From Mycolicibacterium goodii (GTDB lineage Bacteria; Actinomycetota; Actinomycetes; Mycobacteriales; Mycobacteriaceae): a DNA stretch of 64,000 bases. The number at the start of each line of letters is the position of its first letter. Within the stretch, counting starts at the first letter, position 1. The notes beneath the pieces were generated by a model, which was not told the DNA's origin, did not search any database, and saw nothing but the letters and a program-made list of their open reading frames with translations. Shown piece after piece: positions 8,700 to 18,002 of this stretch. The translations under genes were made by a program, and so were the position numbers. Location: positions 1,674,001-1,738,000 of the forward strand of contig NZ_CP012150.1 of NCBI RefSeq assembly GCF_001187505.1, in the 5' to 3' direction.

Positions 8700-9900
8700 A
8701 CGTCATCACATCCAGTATCAGTGGGCTCACCTCGGACTGTTCCCGTGTCGCGAAACCCGGTTGCAGCGCAGCGGGTTTGCCGTCCAGTAGGGCGTCGCCG
8801 GCAGCGCTTGAGGTCAATCGGGAATCCAGTCGGAACGAGTCGAACACAAACGGTAGCCCATTGGCCGCGAGCGGATCCGGGCCGTCCATCAGATGGAAGT
8901 GCAGATGCGGTGCATCGGAGTTCCCGCTGTTGCCCAATGACGCGATCGCCTGCCCGGTGCTGAGCTGATCGCCCGGTTTGACCTTGAGGCTGCCCGGTTG
9001 GAGGTGCGCGTAGAACGCGTACACGCCGTCGCCGATGTCCTGCACGATGTGGTTGCCGCCGTACTGCTCGAGCGTCAGCCCGCTCGGTGTCACCCCTGGC
9101 GTCTGCTCGGGTTGTCCGTCGAGTACCGACACCACCGGACCGTCAGCCACCGCGCGGATGTCGGCGCCGAAGTACGGGTAGCTCTCGACCGCGGCCTTGT
9201 TACCGGTGAAGATCCGGCCGTCGGGACCCAGCTGCACGTAGTCGATCGCGAAACGCTCGGCACCCCAGAGCTTTCCGTTGATCGGGTTGAGTGCCATCCG
9301 GTGCGGGGACATGTCGCAGCAGCTGTTGATGTCCAGCCAGCGGTCCCCGCTCAGCGGTGGCGAGATCGACGGCGGCTTGCGCGTCTGCACCGCCACCGCG
9401 GCGATCGTCTCGGTGAGTTTCGCCGGGATGAGAGGCGGCATCGGCTTGGCGACGGTGATGTCGATGGCGTGGGTCAGTTCGGTGGGCACCTGCGCGGGAT
9501 CGTCGGCCACGACGTCGAGCCACACCGTCGCGCTCTGGCCCGGGCCAAGGACGGTGGCGGGCGCGGCCGGGTTGCCCAGCGCCCTGGTCCAGTACTTCAG
9601 GCTGTCCCCGGACAGGGTCAGCAGCTTGCGGTCCCCGTCCGTGACGCTCAGCGAGTTCAGCGTGACGTTGCCCGACATCGGGTTGGTCAACATCAGCTCA
9701 TAGGCCAGGTGGGTGCGTCCGTCGGTGGTGGGCACCGGGATCGGGTCGGCCAGCACCGAGCCGATCACCGGGGTCGGCTCGGCGGGCGGCGTGGTGGACG
9801 TGGTGGCCTCCGACTCGGTGGTCTCGGCCGACGAACACCCGCTCAGCACCGTCAGCGCGGCCGCGGTGCCGAGGGAGACCGCAAAGCGCAGATACCGCAT
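8686..9900 (-). CDS. M23-type (LytM-like) lipoprotein
   Basis: A 404-residue envelope protein. The N-terminus is a lipoprotein signal with lipobox LSGC, acylated Cys22, then a Ser/Thr/Glu/Pro-rich spacer. A beta-rich region (about 50-190) precedes a C-terminal M23 domain with YAHLQPGSLKVKPGD, LGNSGNSDAPHLHFHL and the HxH zinc pair. The first zinc site is less clear: the usual HxxxD is replaced by ERFAIDY, with SPHR some 20 residues upstream as a possible substitute. It could be a peptidoglycan endopeptidase or a non-catalytic LytM partner. The ATG shares a base with the stop of the UPF0104 gene (TGATG), so both are translated together. Confidence 0.82.
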   Translation of the reverse strand: MRYLRFAVSLGTAAALTVLSGCSSAETTESEATTSTTPPAEPTPVIGSVLADPIPVPTTDGRTHLAYELMLTNPMSGNVTLNSLSVTDGDRKLLTLSGDSLKYWTRALGNPAAPATVLGPGQSATVWLDVVADDPAQVPTELTHAIDITVAKPMPPLIPAKLTETIAAVAVQTRKPPSISPPLSGDRWLDINSCCDMSPHRMALNPINGKLWGAERFAIDYVQLGPDGRIFTGNKAAVESYPYFGADIRAVADGPVVSVLDGQPEQTPGVTPSGLTLEQYGGNHIVQDIGDGVYAFYAHLQPGSLKVKPGDQLSTGQAIASLGNSGNSDAPHLHFHLMDGPDPLAANGLPFVFDSFRLDSRLTSSAAGDALLDGKPAALQPGFATREQSEVSPLILDVMTYASD

Positions 9901-10994
9901 CAGGTGGGCTCCTGCCGTTCGGGTTCGGCCTCGGCGACGGGTTCGGGACGGTCGACGTCCAGGTCGGCCTCGGTGCGGAACATGAAGAAGAAGATCACCC
10001 AACCGATCACGGAGATGAAGATCCAGCTGATCAGCCGGTAGATGAGCATCGCGGAGATGGCCGATGCCAGGGTCATTCCCGACGACACCAGACCCGGCAC
10101 CAGCACGGCCTCGACGACCAGCAGACCGCCCGGCATCAACGGGATCGAGCCGACCGCGCGGGCCGCCGCATACGCCACCGTGACACCGGCCAGCGACGGA
10201 TGCCCGCCCGCGGCGTAACACGCGAAGGCCAGGCATGCGACGTCGGCGATCCAGTTGAACATCGACCAGCTGAACGACACCGTGAGGTCGCGACGCCCCA
10301 GCTTGACCGACTCCAGTTGTTTGAGGATCTCCCGCCACTTGCTCAAGCCGGTGTCGGATGGCTTGCCGCGCAACGAGTTCACCCATGACAGCACCTTGGC
10401 GCCGATGCTGTCGATCAACTCCGGCCGGGAGGCGACCGCCTGCCCGAGCAGCACCAGCGCCAGCAGGCCGCCGAGCGAAAAGATAAGCGAGAGAGGGTTT
10501 TTGCTCGCACCCAGCATGAGCGCGCCGCCGAGACCCAGCAATCCGAGCCCGAGGATTTGCAGCACGCCCGACATCACCAACTGCCACGACGCCACCAACG
10601 GCGAAGCGCCCCAGATGCGTTGCTGACGGTAGATGAACGTCGTCGACAACACCGGGCCACCCGGCATCGTCGTCGACAACGCGTTGCCCGCGTAGTACGC
10701 GGCCTCCGAACGCCACTGCCGCACCTGCACCCCCGCGGACAGCAGCAGCGTCCGCTGGATCTGCGCAAAGCTGTGGATCGACGCCATCGCGGCGCCGACC
10801 GCCGCCAGCACCCACCACACATTCGCCGACGCCAGGCTCTTCCACGCCTTGGCCAGCTGATCCCACACCAGGGTCAGCTCGACGCTGAGCACCGCGACCG
10901 CGACGCCGATGAGCACCCAGCGCAGCCACCAGTACCTGCCGCGCGCAGAGCCCGCTCGGCCGCGGGCGGCGTCCGCCTGCGCGTCGTGTGACAC
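9900..10994 (-). CDS. UPF0104 / lysylphosphatidylglycerol synthase-type membrane protein (Rv0204c-like)
   Basis: A 364-residue polytopic membrane protein with about eight hydrophobic segments, the first at 26-46. It matches the UPF0104/LPG-synthase transmembrane family; MPGGPV and IPLMPGGLLVVEA are the two conserved Pro-Gly-Gly loops. Its position matches Rv0204c between the hemophore and the AI-2E-like transporter. The catalytic GNAT domain of true MprF proteins is absent, so a flippase or lipid-handling role is more likely than aminoacylation. The start is GTG (VSHDAQAD). It leads the operon with the M23 lipoprotein and DUF3054 protein and is divergent from the 11068 gene across 73 bases. 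Confidence 0.82.
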   Translation of the reverse strand: MSHDAQADAARGRAGSARGRYWWLRWVLIGVAVAVLSVELTLVWDQLAKAWKSLASANVWWVLAAVGAAMASIHSFAQIQRTLLLSAGVQVRQWRSEAAYYAGNALSTTMPGGPVLSTTFIYRQQRIWGASPLVASWQLVMSGVLQILGLGLLGLGGALMLGASKNPLSLIFSLGGLLALVLLGQAVASRPELIDSIGAKVLSWVNSLRGKPSDTGLSKWREILKQLESVKLGRRDLTVSFSWSMFNWIADVACLAFACYAAGGHPSLAGVTVAYAAARAVGSIPLMPGGLLVVEAVLVPGLVSSGMTLASAISAMLIYRLISWIFISVIGWVIFFFMFRTEADLDVDRPEPVAEAEPERQEPT

Positions 10995-11055
10995 GCCCTA
11001 CAGGGTAACCGCGCGGTTTGCGGCTTCAAGACGGTTTGCGCGGGCGTGCCGCGGT

Positions 11056-11067
11056 TAGGCTACCGGC
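11056..11067 (+). promoter_or_regulatory. Candidate leaderless promoter -10 for the AI-2E-type transporter
   Basis: TAGGCT (11056-11061) fits the mycobacterial TANNNT -10 and is followed by six bases and then ATG 11068, so transcription should begin at or next to the start codon. There is no Shine-Dalgarno. No clear -35 was found. Between the divergent genes also lies the palindrome AACCGCGCGGTT (11007-11018). Confidence 0.45.
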
Positions 11068-12207
11068 ATGGCATTGGACCCCGTTGCCGACGAGGCGGTA
11101 TCGCCACTCGTCCGCAAGGCTGCCGCCTGGTCATGGCGGTTACTGCTCATCGGCGGCGCGATCGTGGCGTTGCTGTGGCTGATCAAACGGCTCGAGATCC
11201 TGTTCGTCCCGGTGGCATTGGCGACCATGGTCGCCGCGCTGCTGCTGCCGGCCGTCGACTACATGGACCGCCGCGGCGCACCGCGCGGATCGGCGGTGGC
11301 GCTGGTGCTGCTGGGCGGGATCGCCGTGGTCGGCGGCATCCTCACCTTCGTCGTCACGCAGTTCATCCAAGGCGCGCCCGATCTCGTCGAGCAGGTCACC
11401 CGCAGCATCGACGGGGCGCGCAACTGGCTGATCGACGGCCCGCTGCACCTGAGCAAGGAGCAGATCGACCAGGCGGGCAACACCGCGATCGAGGCGCTGC
11501 AACGCAATCAGGAGAAGGTGACCACCGGCGCGCTGTCCACCGCGGGCACGCTCACCGAGTTGCTCACCGGCGCGCTGCTGACCCTGTTCACGCTGATCTT
11601 CCTGCTGCAGGGCGGACGCAACATCTTCTCGTTCGTCACCAAGGCGTTCCCGGGGCACGTGCGCGAGCGTGTGCGTGACGCCGGACGCGCCGGCTTCCAC
11701 TCGCTGATCGGCTATGTGCGTGCGACGTTCCTGGTGGCGCTCGTCGACGCCATCGGCATCGGCACCGGCCTGGCCATCATGGGCATACCGCTCGCGCTGC
11801 CGTTGGCGTCGTTGGTGTTCCTCGGCGCCTTCGTGCCGCTCGTGGGTGCCGTGGTGGCCGGTTTCCTCGCGGTCGTCGTGGCGCTGCTCGCCAAGGGCCT
11901 GGTCTACGCGCTGATCACGCTCGGGCTGATCATCGCCGTGCAGCAGTTGGAGGGCCACGTGCTGCAGCCACTGGTGATGGGCCGTGCGGTGTCGATCCAC
12001 CCGCTGGGGGTGGTGCTCGCGATCGCCGGGGGCGGCGTGCTCGCCGGCATCGTCGGCGCCCTGCTCGCCGTGCCCGCGGTGGCGTTCCTCAACAGCGCGG
12101 CGCGGGTCCTGCTGGCCCGGGATCCGCGCGCCGAGGAGGAGGCGCTGGTCGCCGAGAGCTCGACGATCATCGAGGCCGAGCCCGACGATCTGCCGCAACG
12201 GGAGTGA
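11068..12207 (+). CDS. AI-2E family transporter (Rv0205-like membrane protein)
   Basis: A 379-residue inner-membrane protein with seven to eight helices, the first pair at about 27-66. It matches the AI-2E exporter family (PerM/TqsA/YdiK): [23 protein letters not shown] and [20 protein letters not shown] are signature stretches, and the soluble segment at about 95-160 is the expected extracytoplasmic loop. The order matches Rv0205 beside mmpL3. The substrate is unknown; members are now thought of as general anion or small-molecule permeases. It converges with mmpL3, with only seven bases between stop codons. Confidence 0.87.
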   Translation: MALDPVADEAVSPLVRKAAAWSWRLLLIGGAIVALLWLIKRLEILFVPVALATMVAALLLPAVDYMDRRGAPRGSAVALVLLGGIAVVGGILTFVVTQFIQGAPDLVEQVTRSIDGARNWLIDGPLHLSKEQIDQAGNTAIEALQRNQEKVTTGALSTAGTLTELLTGALLTLFTLIFLLQGGRNIFSFVTKAFPGHVRERVRDAGRAGFHSLIGYVRATFLVALVDAIGIGTGLAIMGIPLALPLASLVFLGAFVPLVGAVVAGFLAVVVALLAKGLVYALITLGLIIAVQQLEGHVLQPLVMGRAVSIHPLGVVLAIAGGGVLAGIVGALLAVPAVAFLNSAARVLLARDPRAEEEALVAESSTIIEAEPDDLPQRE

Positions 12208-12214
12208 CCGGGCT

Positions 12215-15200
12215 TCAGAGCCTGCCTTCGCGGCGCAGCAGATCCTGCGCGCTCATGCCGCCGCCGCGACGCTTGGTCTCCGGATCCTGCGGGGCGTCCT
12301 CACGCGTGTTGAGCTTCTCGGTCGAGGGCTCCTGCTCGCGCTGCGGCGGCGTCGGGATCGCCGTCGTGGCATCGGCAGGCGCGGCGGCCGGCGGACGCTG
12401 TGCGCTGAACGCGGTGGTCGGCGCGTTGTCGTCGTTGCGGTCGGCGGGCGCGGGACCGCCACGACCCTGCGGCGGCATGGCGCGGGTGGCATCCGTCGAC
12501 GGCCTGGGCGGCTGAGGCGGCTGGGGTGGCTGAGCCGGCGGGGGCACGTTCTTGGCCGTCGCCGGGCCACGCAGGGCACCCAGCCAGGACTCGATCTCAC
12601 GTTCCTCGCGCTGCGGCGGGGCGGGCGGCTGCGCCGGGGCGCCCTGGCGCGGCGCACGCTCGGTCGGCGCCGCCGGGCCTGCATTCCCACCGCCGTGCAC
12701 CGCGTTGTTGACGTTGTTGACCGCGTTACGAACGGCGTTGCGCGCCATCGCGAATCGTGTCGTGGCCGGCTCCTCGGCCTGCTGCTGCGGTGGCGGCGGC
12801 GGGGTGGAGATGCGGGCGGTGCCCGCGGCCGAGGGCGCGTTGCTGCGCATCGGCGGCATCGGGCGGACCGGTTCCGGCGCGGGATGCGTCGGATCGTGCG
12901 GACGCTGCGGCGGTGGCGGCGGTGCGCCGACCCCCACCAGGGCGCGCTGGTCCACCTCGGACTCACGCACGACGGGACGCTTGCGCTCGTCGGGCAGTTC
13001 GGTCTCGCCGAGCCCCAGCTTCTCCTGCACCCGCTTCATCCAGCGCGGGGCCCACCAGCAGTCGTCGCCGAGCAACTTCATCACGGCGGGCACCAGGAAC
13101 ATACGAATGATGGTGGCGTCCAACAGAAGTGCGATGAGCAGACCGAAGGCCAGGTACTTCATCATCACCAGGTCGGAGAACACGAACGCACCCGCGACCA
13201 CCGCGAGGATCAACGCAGCGCCGGTGATCAGGCGGCCCGTGGTGGCGGTGCCGATGCGGATCGCCTCGGCGGTCGACATGCCGCGTTCGCGGGCCTCGAC
13301 CATGCGGGACACCAGGAACACCTCGTAGTCGGTCGACAGACCCCAGATCACCGCGATGATCAGGCCGATCATGGGTGCCATCAGCGGCTGCGGCGTGTAG
13401 TTCATCAGACCGGATCCGTGGCCGTCGACGAACATCCAGGTCAGGATGCCCATGGTCGACCCGAGCGTCAGCGCGCTCATCAACGCGGCCTTGATCGGCA
13501 ACACCACCGATCCGAACGCCAGGAACATCAGGATCGTCGTCGTGACGATCAGGATCAACGCCATCAGCGGCAGCTTGTCGAACAGGCTGTGGATCGAGTC
13601 CTGCTCAAGTGCCGGGGTGCCGCCGACGAAAATTTCGACGCCGTGCGGCGGTTGCAGCTCACGCAGTTCGTCGATCTTCTTGGCCGCGTCGTTGCGGTTC
13701 TCCAGACCGTTCTGGATCACCCGCACCGACGGGTCCTTGGACCCGCTGTCGTTGGCCGGGCGTTCCTTCCACATCTTCTCCGGATCGTTGTCCGGGTCGG
13801 TGAAACCGGACACCGTCAGCGCCTTGGCACGCATGTCGGCGATCTGCGCGTCGGTGATCGGCTCACCGTCCTCGCGCTTCATCACGATCGTGAGCGGTTC
13901 GGTGCGGAAACCGGGGAACAGCTTGTCGAACTGTTCCTGGGACTGGCGCACGGTGTTGTCCGGCGGCAGGTACTTCTCGCTGATGCCGCCGAGCGACAGC
14001 TGTCCCAGCGGGATGATCAGCAGCACCATCACCACCAGGATCGGTGCGGCGAACGCGATCGGGCGTTTCATCACCACGTTGACCAGCCGGCCCCAGAAGC
14101 CGCGCTCGACCTCCTCGCGGGTCTTGGTCTTCTGGGTCTTCTCGGCGAACCAGTCGATGATGCGGCGGGAGAACGACCAGTTGGCCAGGAACGGGATCTT
14201 CAGCAGCGTCGTCACGCCGAGCGCGTCGACGCGCGGGCCGAGGATCGCCAGGGCGGCCGCCAGCACGGTGATCGACAGGATCGCCGCGAGCATGACCGAC
14301 GCGATGATCGCGTAGGTGATCGATTTCAGGAAGCCCTGCGGGAACAGCAGCAGCGGCACCGACGACGCCACGATGATCACCGCGGAGAACACCACGGTGC
14401 GGCCCGAGGTCATCACCGTGCGGCGCACCGCGGCCTCGGTGTCGTAACCCTCGGCGATCTCCTCACGGAACCGGCTCACGATGAACAGGCCGTAGTCGAT
14501 CGCGATACCGAGGCCGATCAGCGTGACCACCGGCTGGGCGAAGAAGTGCACGGGGGTGAACTCGGCAACCAGACGCATGATGCCCAGGGCGCCCGCGATG
14601 GCGAGGCCGCCGATGATCGCGGGCAGGGCCGCGGCGATCACGGTGCCGAACACGAAGAACAGCACCACCGCGACCAGCGGGATGGCCGCCACCTCGGCGC
14701 GCTTCTGGTCCTCGCCGATGGTTCCGGTCAACTCGCTGGCCAACGGGTTGAGGCCGGCCAGGCGGATGTCGCCGCCGTTGATCTGCTGCAGCTCGGGCTC
14801 GACGGCCTGATAGTTCTTCAGGATCGCGTCGTCGTCGTCGCCCTGCAGCGGGATGCTGACGAACGTGTGCCGCAGATCCTGGGTCTTCATGGCGCTGACG
14901 GTCGGATCGGTGGTGTCGGGGGCCTTCAGCCAGCCCACCCAGCCGACGATCTGATCCTCGTGGTCCTTAACGACCTGATCGAGTTCTCCGGTGACCTCTT
15001 TCTGCCACGCCTTGTCGGTGACCTTCTTGTCGTCCGGAGGCGTCAGGATGGCCACCACGTGGCTGGTCCGGTCGCGGCCGTACACCTCGTCGCCGAGCAG
15101 CGACGCGGCGACCGACTGGCTGCCCTCGTCGTAGAACCCGCTCTGCGTGACGTGGCTGCCCAGGCTGATCCCGTAGACGCCGCCGCCGAGACACAGGGCC

Positions 15201-15262
15201 ACCATCACACCGATGACGATGTACCTGAACTGGTACACGGTCCGACCCCACCAGGCGAACAC
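12215..15262 (-). CDS. mmpL3: MmpL3, trehalose monomycolate transporter
   Basis: The essential mycolate exporter (flippase for trehalose monomycolate), 1015 residues, inner membrane at the growing pole. Two RND halves are seen: TM1 at about 12-34, TM clusters at 192-370 and 570-730, Asp256-Tyr257 (IAIDYGLF) and Asp645-Tyr646 (LSTDYEVF) as the proton-relay pairs, and two periplasmic porter domains. The last 260 residues are a cytoplasmic tail with long Pro/Gln/Ala-rich runs ending LLRREGRL. It starts at GTG with AGGAG five bases upstream. Synteny with Rv0206c and the hemophore/MmpL11 locus is complete. A few residues differ from the M. smegmatis protein as I remember it, which argues for a close relative. 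Confidence 0.97.
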   Translation of the reverse strand: MFAWWGRTVYQFRYIVIGVMVALCLGGGVYGISLGSHVTQSGFYDEGSQSVAASLLGDEVYGRDRTSHVVAILTPPDDKKVTDKAWQKEVTGELDQVVKDHEDQIVGWVGWLKAPDTTDPTVSAMKTQDLRHTFVSIPLQGDDDDAILKNYQAVEPELQQINGGDIRLAGLNPLASELTGTIGEDQKRAEVAAIPLVAVVLFFVFGTVIAAALPAIIGGLAIAGALGIMRLVAEFTPVHFFAQPVVTLIGLGIAIDYGLFIVSRFREEIAEGYDTEAAVRRTVMTSGRTVVFSAVIIVASSVPLLLFPQGFLKSITYAIIASVMLAAILSITVLAAALAILGPRVDALGVTTLLKIPFLANWSFSRRIIDWFAEKTQKTKTREEVERGFWGRLVNVVMKRPIAFAAPILVVMVLLIIPLGQLSLGGISEKYLPPDNTVRQSQEQFDKLFPGFRTEPLTIVMKREDGEPITDAQIADMRAKALTVSGFTDPDNDPEKMWKERPANDSGSKDPSVRVIQNGLENRNDAAKKIDELRELQPPHGVEIFVGGTPALEQDSIHSLFDKLPLMALILIVTTTILMFLAFGSVVLPIKAALMSALTLGSTMGILTWMFVDGHGSGLMNYTPQPLMAPMIGLIIAVIWGLSTDYEVFLVSRMVEARERGMSTAEAIRIGTATTGRLITGAALILAVVAGAFVFSDLVMMKYLAFGLLIALLLDATIIRMFLVPAVMKLLGDDCWWAPRWMKRVQEKLGLGETELPDERKRPVVRESEVDQRALVGVGAPPPPPQRPHDPTHPAPEPVRPMPPMRSNAPSAAGTARISTPPPPPQQQAEEPATTRFAMARNAVRNAVNNVNNAVHGGGNAGPAAPTERAPRQGAPAQPPAPPQREEREIESWLGALRGPATAKNVPPPAQPPQPPQPPRPSTDATRAMPPQGRGGPAPADRNDDNAPTTAFSAQRPPAAAPADATTAIPTPPQREQEPSTEKLNTREDAPQDPETKRRGGGMSAQDLLRREGRL

Positions 15263-15357
15263 TTAGGCTCCTAACGCTTCGATCAAATGTCTCTAGTGAC
15301 CCGCGCCTGCGCTGTGCGAGGCCGTCTGTCTGGGTCCGTCATGGTCTTCTGCAGTTG

Positions 15358-16062
15358 TCACACACGCGAGGTCAGTAGCGACGACAACGGCCGGAACGGC
15401 TGCAGCCACGCCCCCTGCTCGGGTAGCGAGTCCAGGCCGATCCGTGGCAGCGGTTCCCGGAAAACACCAGGAATATCCTCCAGATCGACAAACTCCAAGG
15501 TATCCGACGCTAGCGCCCAGCTGGCATGTTCGCGAAATCCGAGAACCTGCACAGGTGTGCCCTCACGGGCGATTTCTTCCAGCGGTTGCCGGAACGCCTG
15601 CCCGTCCGCCGAGGCGACCAGCACCGCCGCCAGCCCCTCGCGTCTGCGCAGTGCGATGTGGTCGAGCATGTCGCTGTCCACATCGCTGTTCTCATCGATC
15701 TTCGGCTTGGCGAAGACGGCGAAGCCCACGTTACGCAACGCCTCGACCCACGGCCGGACAACATCGGCGCTACCTGGGGCGATGTTGGTGAAGACGGTGG
15801 CCTCGGGCTCGTGGGAGATCGCGGTCTCGTGCGCGCCCACACCGTCGGCGAGCTCGGCGGTGTAGGCCAGCAGCCACCGTCCCAGCGCGTCGAAACGCGG
15901 GCGGTGCGCGGCCGTGGGCCTGCCGCCGAGAATCGAGCCGAGACCCATGTCCAAGTTCGGTGCGTCCCAGACCAACAGGACCCGGCGGGCACCCGGAACC
16001 GGCTCCGGTTCGGGTGAGGATTCTTGCTGGAGGTCCTGCTCGATGTCCGGGGTCACACTCAT
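15358..16062 (-). CDS. NYN-domain (PIN-like RNase fold) protein, Rv0207c-like
   Basis: A 234-residue protein with the PIN-like fold of the NYN family, often RNA-processing nucleases. The acidic active-site signature is visible: VLLVWDAPNLD near residue 35, DENSDVDSDMLDHIAL in the middle and VLVASADGQAF in the second half. The N-terminal 25 residues are acidic and flexible. The ATG at 16062 overlaps the trmB stop as ATGA and is preceded by GGGAGA; an upstream GTG is less likely. Sharing a transcript with a tRNA methyltransferase fits a role in RNA metabolism, but the substrate is unknown. It is located before mmpL3 on the same strand. Confidence 0.82.
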   Translation of the reverse strand: MSVTPDIEQDLQQESSPEPEPVPGARRVLLVWDAPNLDMGLGSILGGRPTAAHRPRFDALGRWLLAYTAELADGVGAHETAISHEPEATVFTNIAPGSADVVRPWVEALRNVGFAVFAKPKIDENSDVDSDMLDHIALRRREGLAAVLVASADGQAFRQPLEEIAREGTPVQVLGFREHASWALASDTLEFVDLEDIPGVFREPLPRIGLDSLPEQGAWLQPFRPLSSLLTSRV

Positions 16063-16823
16063 AGGCGTTTCTCCCACACCAGTTCGGCCACCTCGGTGCC
16101 TGCCAGGGCCTTGCGTTGGTACTTCGTCACGGGCCGGTCCAGCGAGATCGGCAGGTCATCGGTCCTGCCTGCGCGGCGCAGCAGCGGTTCGGCGTCGCCG
16201 ACCTCGGCGATCTGTTCGGCATAACCCATGTGATCGGTCGCGGCATGCAGGACGCCGCCCTCGCGCAGCCGGTCGGCGATGAGCGCGACCGTGGCCGGCT
16301 GCAGCAGCCGACGCTTGTGGTGGCGGGCCTTGGGCCACGGATCCGGGAAGAACACCCGAACCCCGGTCAGCGTGTTGCTGCCGATCATGTGCTCGAGGAC
16401 GTCGACGCCGTCGCCGCGGATCATCCGGATGTTCGTGACGCCTTCGCGCTCGATCGCCGTGAGCAACTGGGCGAGGCCCTTGCGGTACACCTCGACCGCG
16501 ATCACGTCGATGTCCGGTTCGGCCTTGGCCATCGCGAGCGTCGACGTGCCGGTGCCCGAGCCGATCTCCAGGACCAGCGGTGCCGACCGGCCGAACCACG
16601 CCTCGGTGTCGAGGTCGGTGATGGGTTGGCCGTCGTCGTCCCTGGCCTGCATGCCGAGCTTCGGCCAGAGCCGGTCCCAGGTGTCCTGCTGGCCGCCGGA
16701 CAGCGTCGAGCGCCGGGTGCGGAAGCTGGTCACGCGGGGCAGGCGGTGCGGCCGGCCTGCCGAAGCGTCCACCGTGGCCTCTTCCGCGGCGTCTTCCGTG
16801 GCGTCGGGCACAGGCGCATGCAT
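16059..16823 (-). CDS. trmB: tRNA (guanine-N7)-methyltransferase
   Basis: The SAM-dependent enzyme that makes m7G46 in tRNA variable loops; 254 residues. The SAM-binding site LEIGSGTGTSTLAMA, the acidic IAVEVYRKGLAQLL, and the TrmB signatures RGDGVDVLEHMI and FFPDPWPKARHHKRRL are all present, followed by AATDHMGYAEQI and VTKYQRKAL near the end. A 45-residue acidic N-terminal extension is typical of mycobacterial TrmB. The start chosen is ATG 16823 (MHAPVPDATED). The frame is open much further upstream but that region codes for the divergent GTPase gene. Equivalent to Rv0208c. Confidence 0.93.
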   Translation of the reverse strand: MHAPVPDATEDAAEEATVDASAGRPHRLPRVTSFRTRRSTLSGGQQDTWDRLWPKLGMQARDDDGQPITDLDTEAWFGRSAPLVLEIGSGTGTSTLAMAKAEPDIDVIAVEVYRKGLAQLLTAIEREGVTNIRMIRGDGVDVLEHMIGSNTLTGVRVFFPDPWPKARHHKRRLLQPATVALIADRLREGGVLHAATDHMGYAEQIAEVGDAEPLLRRAGRTDDLPISLDRPVTKYQRKALAGTEVAELVWEKRL

Positions 16824-16991
16824 CCGTCCATGGTCTCTTATCGGCAGGTGCGTACCCGCATCGTGGTACAGATTGATACCCAACAGTTGCCTTCGACTGT
16901 TATGGCCCAAACATCCGTTCGCGAGCCCGTCCGGGGCGTGCCACCATTTTTGGCAGGGATGACCAGGGAGTTCACTGTGGAGGGCGGGCAG

Positions 16992-18002
16992 ATGTTCGCA
17001 GCCGAGCTGACGCGGTTTGCCGGCAGGCGCGGCGACGCGGGCCGGGACCCACGGCTGGCGAAGATCAGCGCCCGGGTGTCGGCACCCATCGGGGTCTCGG
17101 TGCAGGGCCGGCGCGGTGTCGGGGTCACCACGGTGGCCGAGGCGCTGGCCGCGAACGGCCTCGCGGTGCGCGCCGGGCAGCCCGCGGAGCTGGCCGTGCT
17201 GGTCACGGCCGAGGTGCTCAAACCGGAGGACCTCGCGGTCGCCGACGAGCTGCGTGGGCACGGTGCCGAGGTGCTCGTGGTGCTGAACAAGGCGGATCTG
17301 GCGGGTTCCTGCCCGGCCGGCCCGGTCGCCACAGCGCACAACCGCGCTCAACGGCTCCGGGACCGCACCGGGTTGCCGGTGGTGCCCATGGTGGGTCTGC
17401 TCGCCCGGCAGGCGTTGTCGCCGCACCTCGTCGCGGCGCTGCGCGAGCTGGTGGCGACACCGCCCGACCTGACATCGACCGACGCTTTCCTCTCCGGCGT
17501 GCATCCGGTTGCCCCTGCGGTGCGCGCCGAGCTGCTGGCGACGCTTGACCGTTTCGGCATCGCCCACGCATGCCTGGAACTGAGCCGCGACCGGCATTGC
17601 GATGCCGATCACCTGTCGGCCGCCCTGCGTCGGCTCAGCGGGGTCGACGGGGTGCTCGCGGCGCTCGACGCGCTGGCCGCGCCGCTGCGCTACCGCCGAA
17701 TCGAGCGGGCCCTGGTCGACCTGCAGGCCGTCGGCGGGGAGAGCGTCGGTCGCTTCCTTGCCGCCGACGCCACGGTGCTCGCGGTGATGGCCGCCGCGAT
17801 CGACGTCGTCGAGGCCGATGGGCTCACGGTGCGGCCGCCCACGACCGCGCGCGGATGCGATGGGCATCTGCGTCGGGCGCGGTACTGGTGGCGGTACAGC
17901 CGCGGACCGGTCGACGCGCTGCACCGCAGTTGCGGTGCCGCCATCGCGCGCGGATCCCTGCGGCTGGCCGGTTCGGGCACCGAGGAGGCGGTCCGGGGGT
18001 GA
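16992..18002 (+). CDS. GTPase-like protein, Rv0209-like
   Basis: A protein of about 336 residues in the Rv0209 position. It carries a P-loop-like GRRGVGVTTVAEAL near residue 42 and a clear G4 motif, LVVLNKADLAG (NKxD), so it looks like a GTPase of the dynamin/septin-like class, although the P-loop lysine is replaced (GVGVTT). No transmembrane segment is evident. It is coupled to the next gene by a GTGA overlap. The start is ambiguous: ATG 16992 has GGAGGG seven bases upstream, while GTG 16977 and ATG 16959 are in frame. Function is unknown; the pair resembles two-component membrane-remodelling GTPases such as IniA/IniC in arrangement only. Confidence 0.7.
   Translation: MFAAELTRFAGRRGDAGRDPRLAKISARVSAPIGVSVQGRRGVGVTTVAEALAANGLAVRAGQPAELAVLVTAEVLKPEDLAVADELRGHGAEVLVVLNKADLAGSCPAGPVATAHNRAQRLRDRTGLPVVPMVGLLARQALSPHLVAALRELVATPPDLTSTDAFLSGVHPVAPAVRAELLATLDRFGIAHACLELSRDRHCDADHLSAALRRLSGVDGVLAALDALAAPLRYRRIERALVDLQAVGGESVGRFLAADATVLAVMAAAIDVVEADGLTVRPPTTARGCDGHLRRARYWWRYSRGPVDALHRSCGAAIARGSLRLAGSGTEEAVRG

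Noticed and set aside
8686..9900. Loss of the first zinc ligand in the M23 domain as evidence of an inactive enzyme
   Set aside because: ERFAIDY departs from HxxxD, but a histidine about 20 residues upstream (SPHR) could serve, so I cannot call it inactive without a structure.
11007..11018. Palindrome AACCGCGCGGTT between Rv0204c-like and Rv0205-like genes as an operator
   Set aside because: Short G+C-rich self-complementary strings are frequent by chance in this genome, and it is not positioned over a recognisable promoter.
11984..15274. A 1096-codon plus-strand frame antisense to mmpL3
   Set aside because: Low-complexity Arg/Gly/Asp/His content and no motif; MmpL3 on the other strand is certain.
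16824..17924. Extension of the trmB frame to 17924
   Set aside because: This stretch is the reverse of the Rv0209-like GTPase gene, which has better motifs and a Shine-Dalgarno; TrmB has its expected length from ATG 16823.
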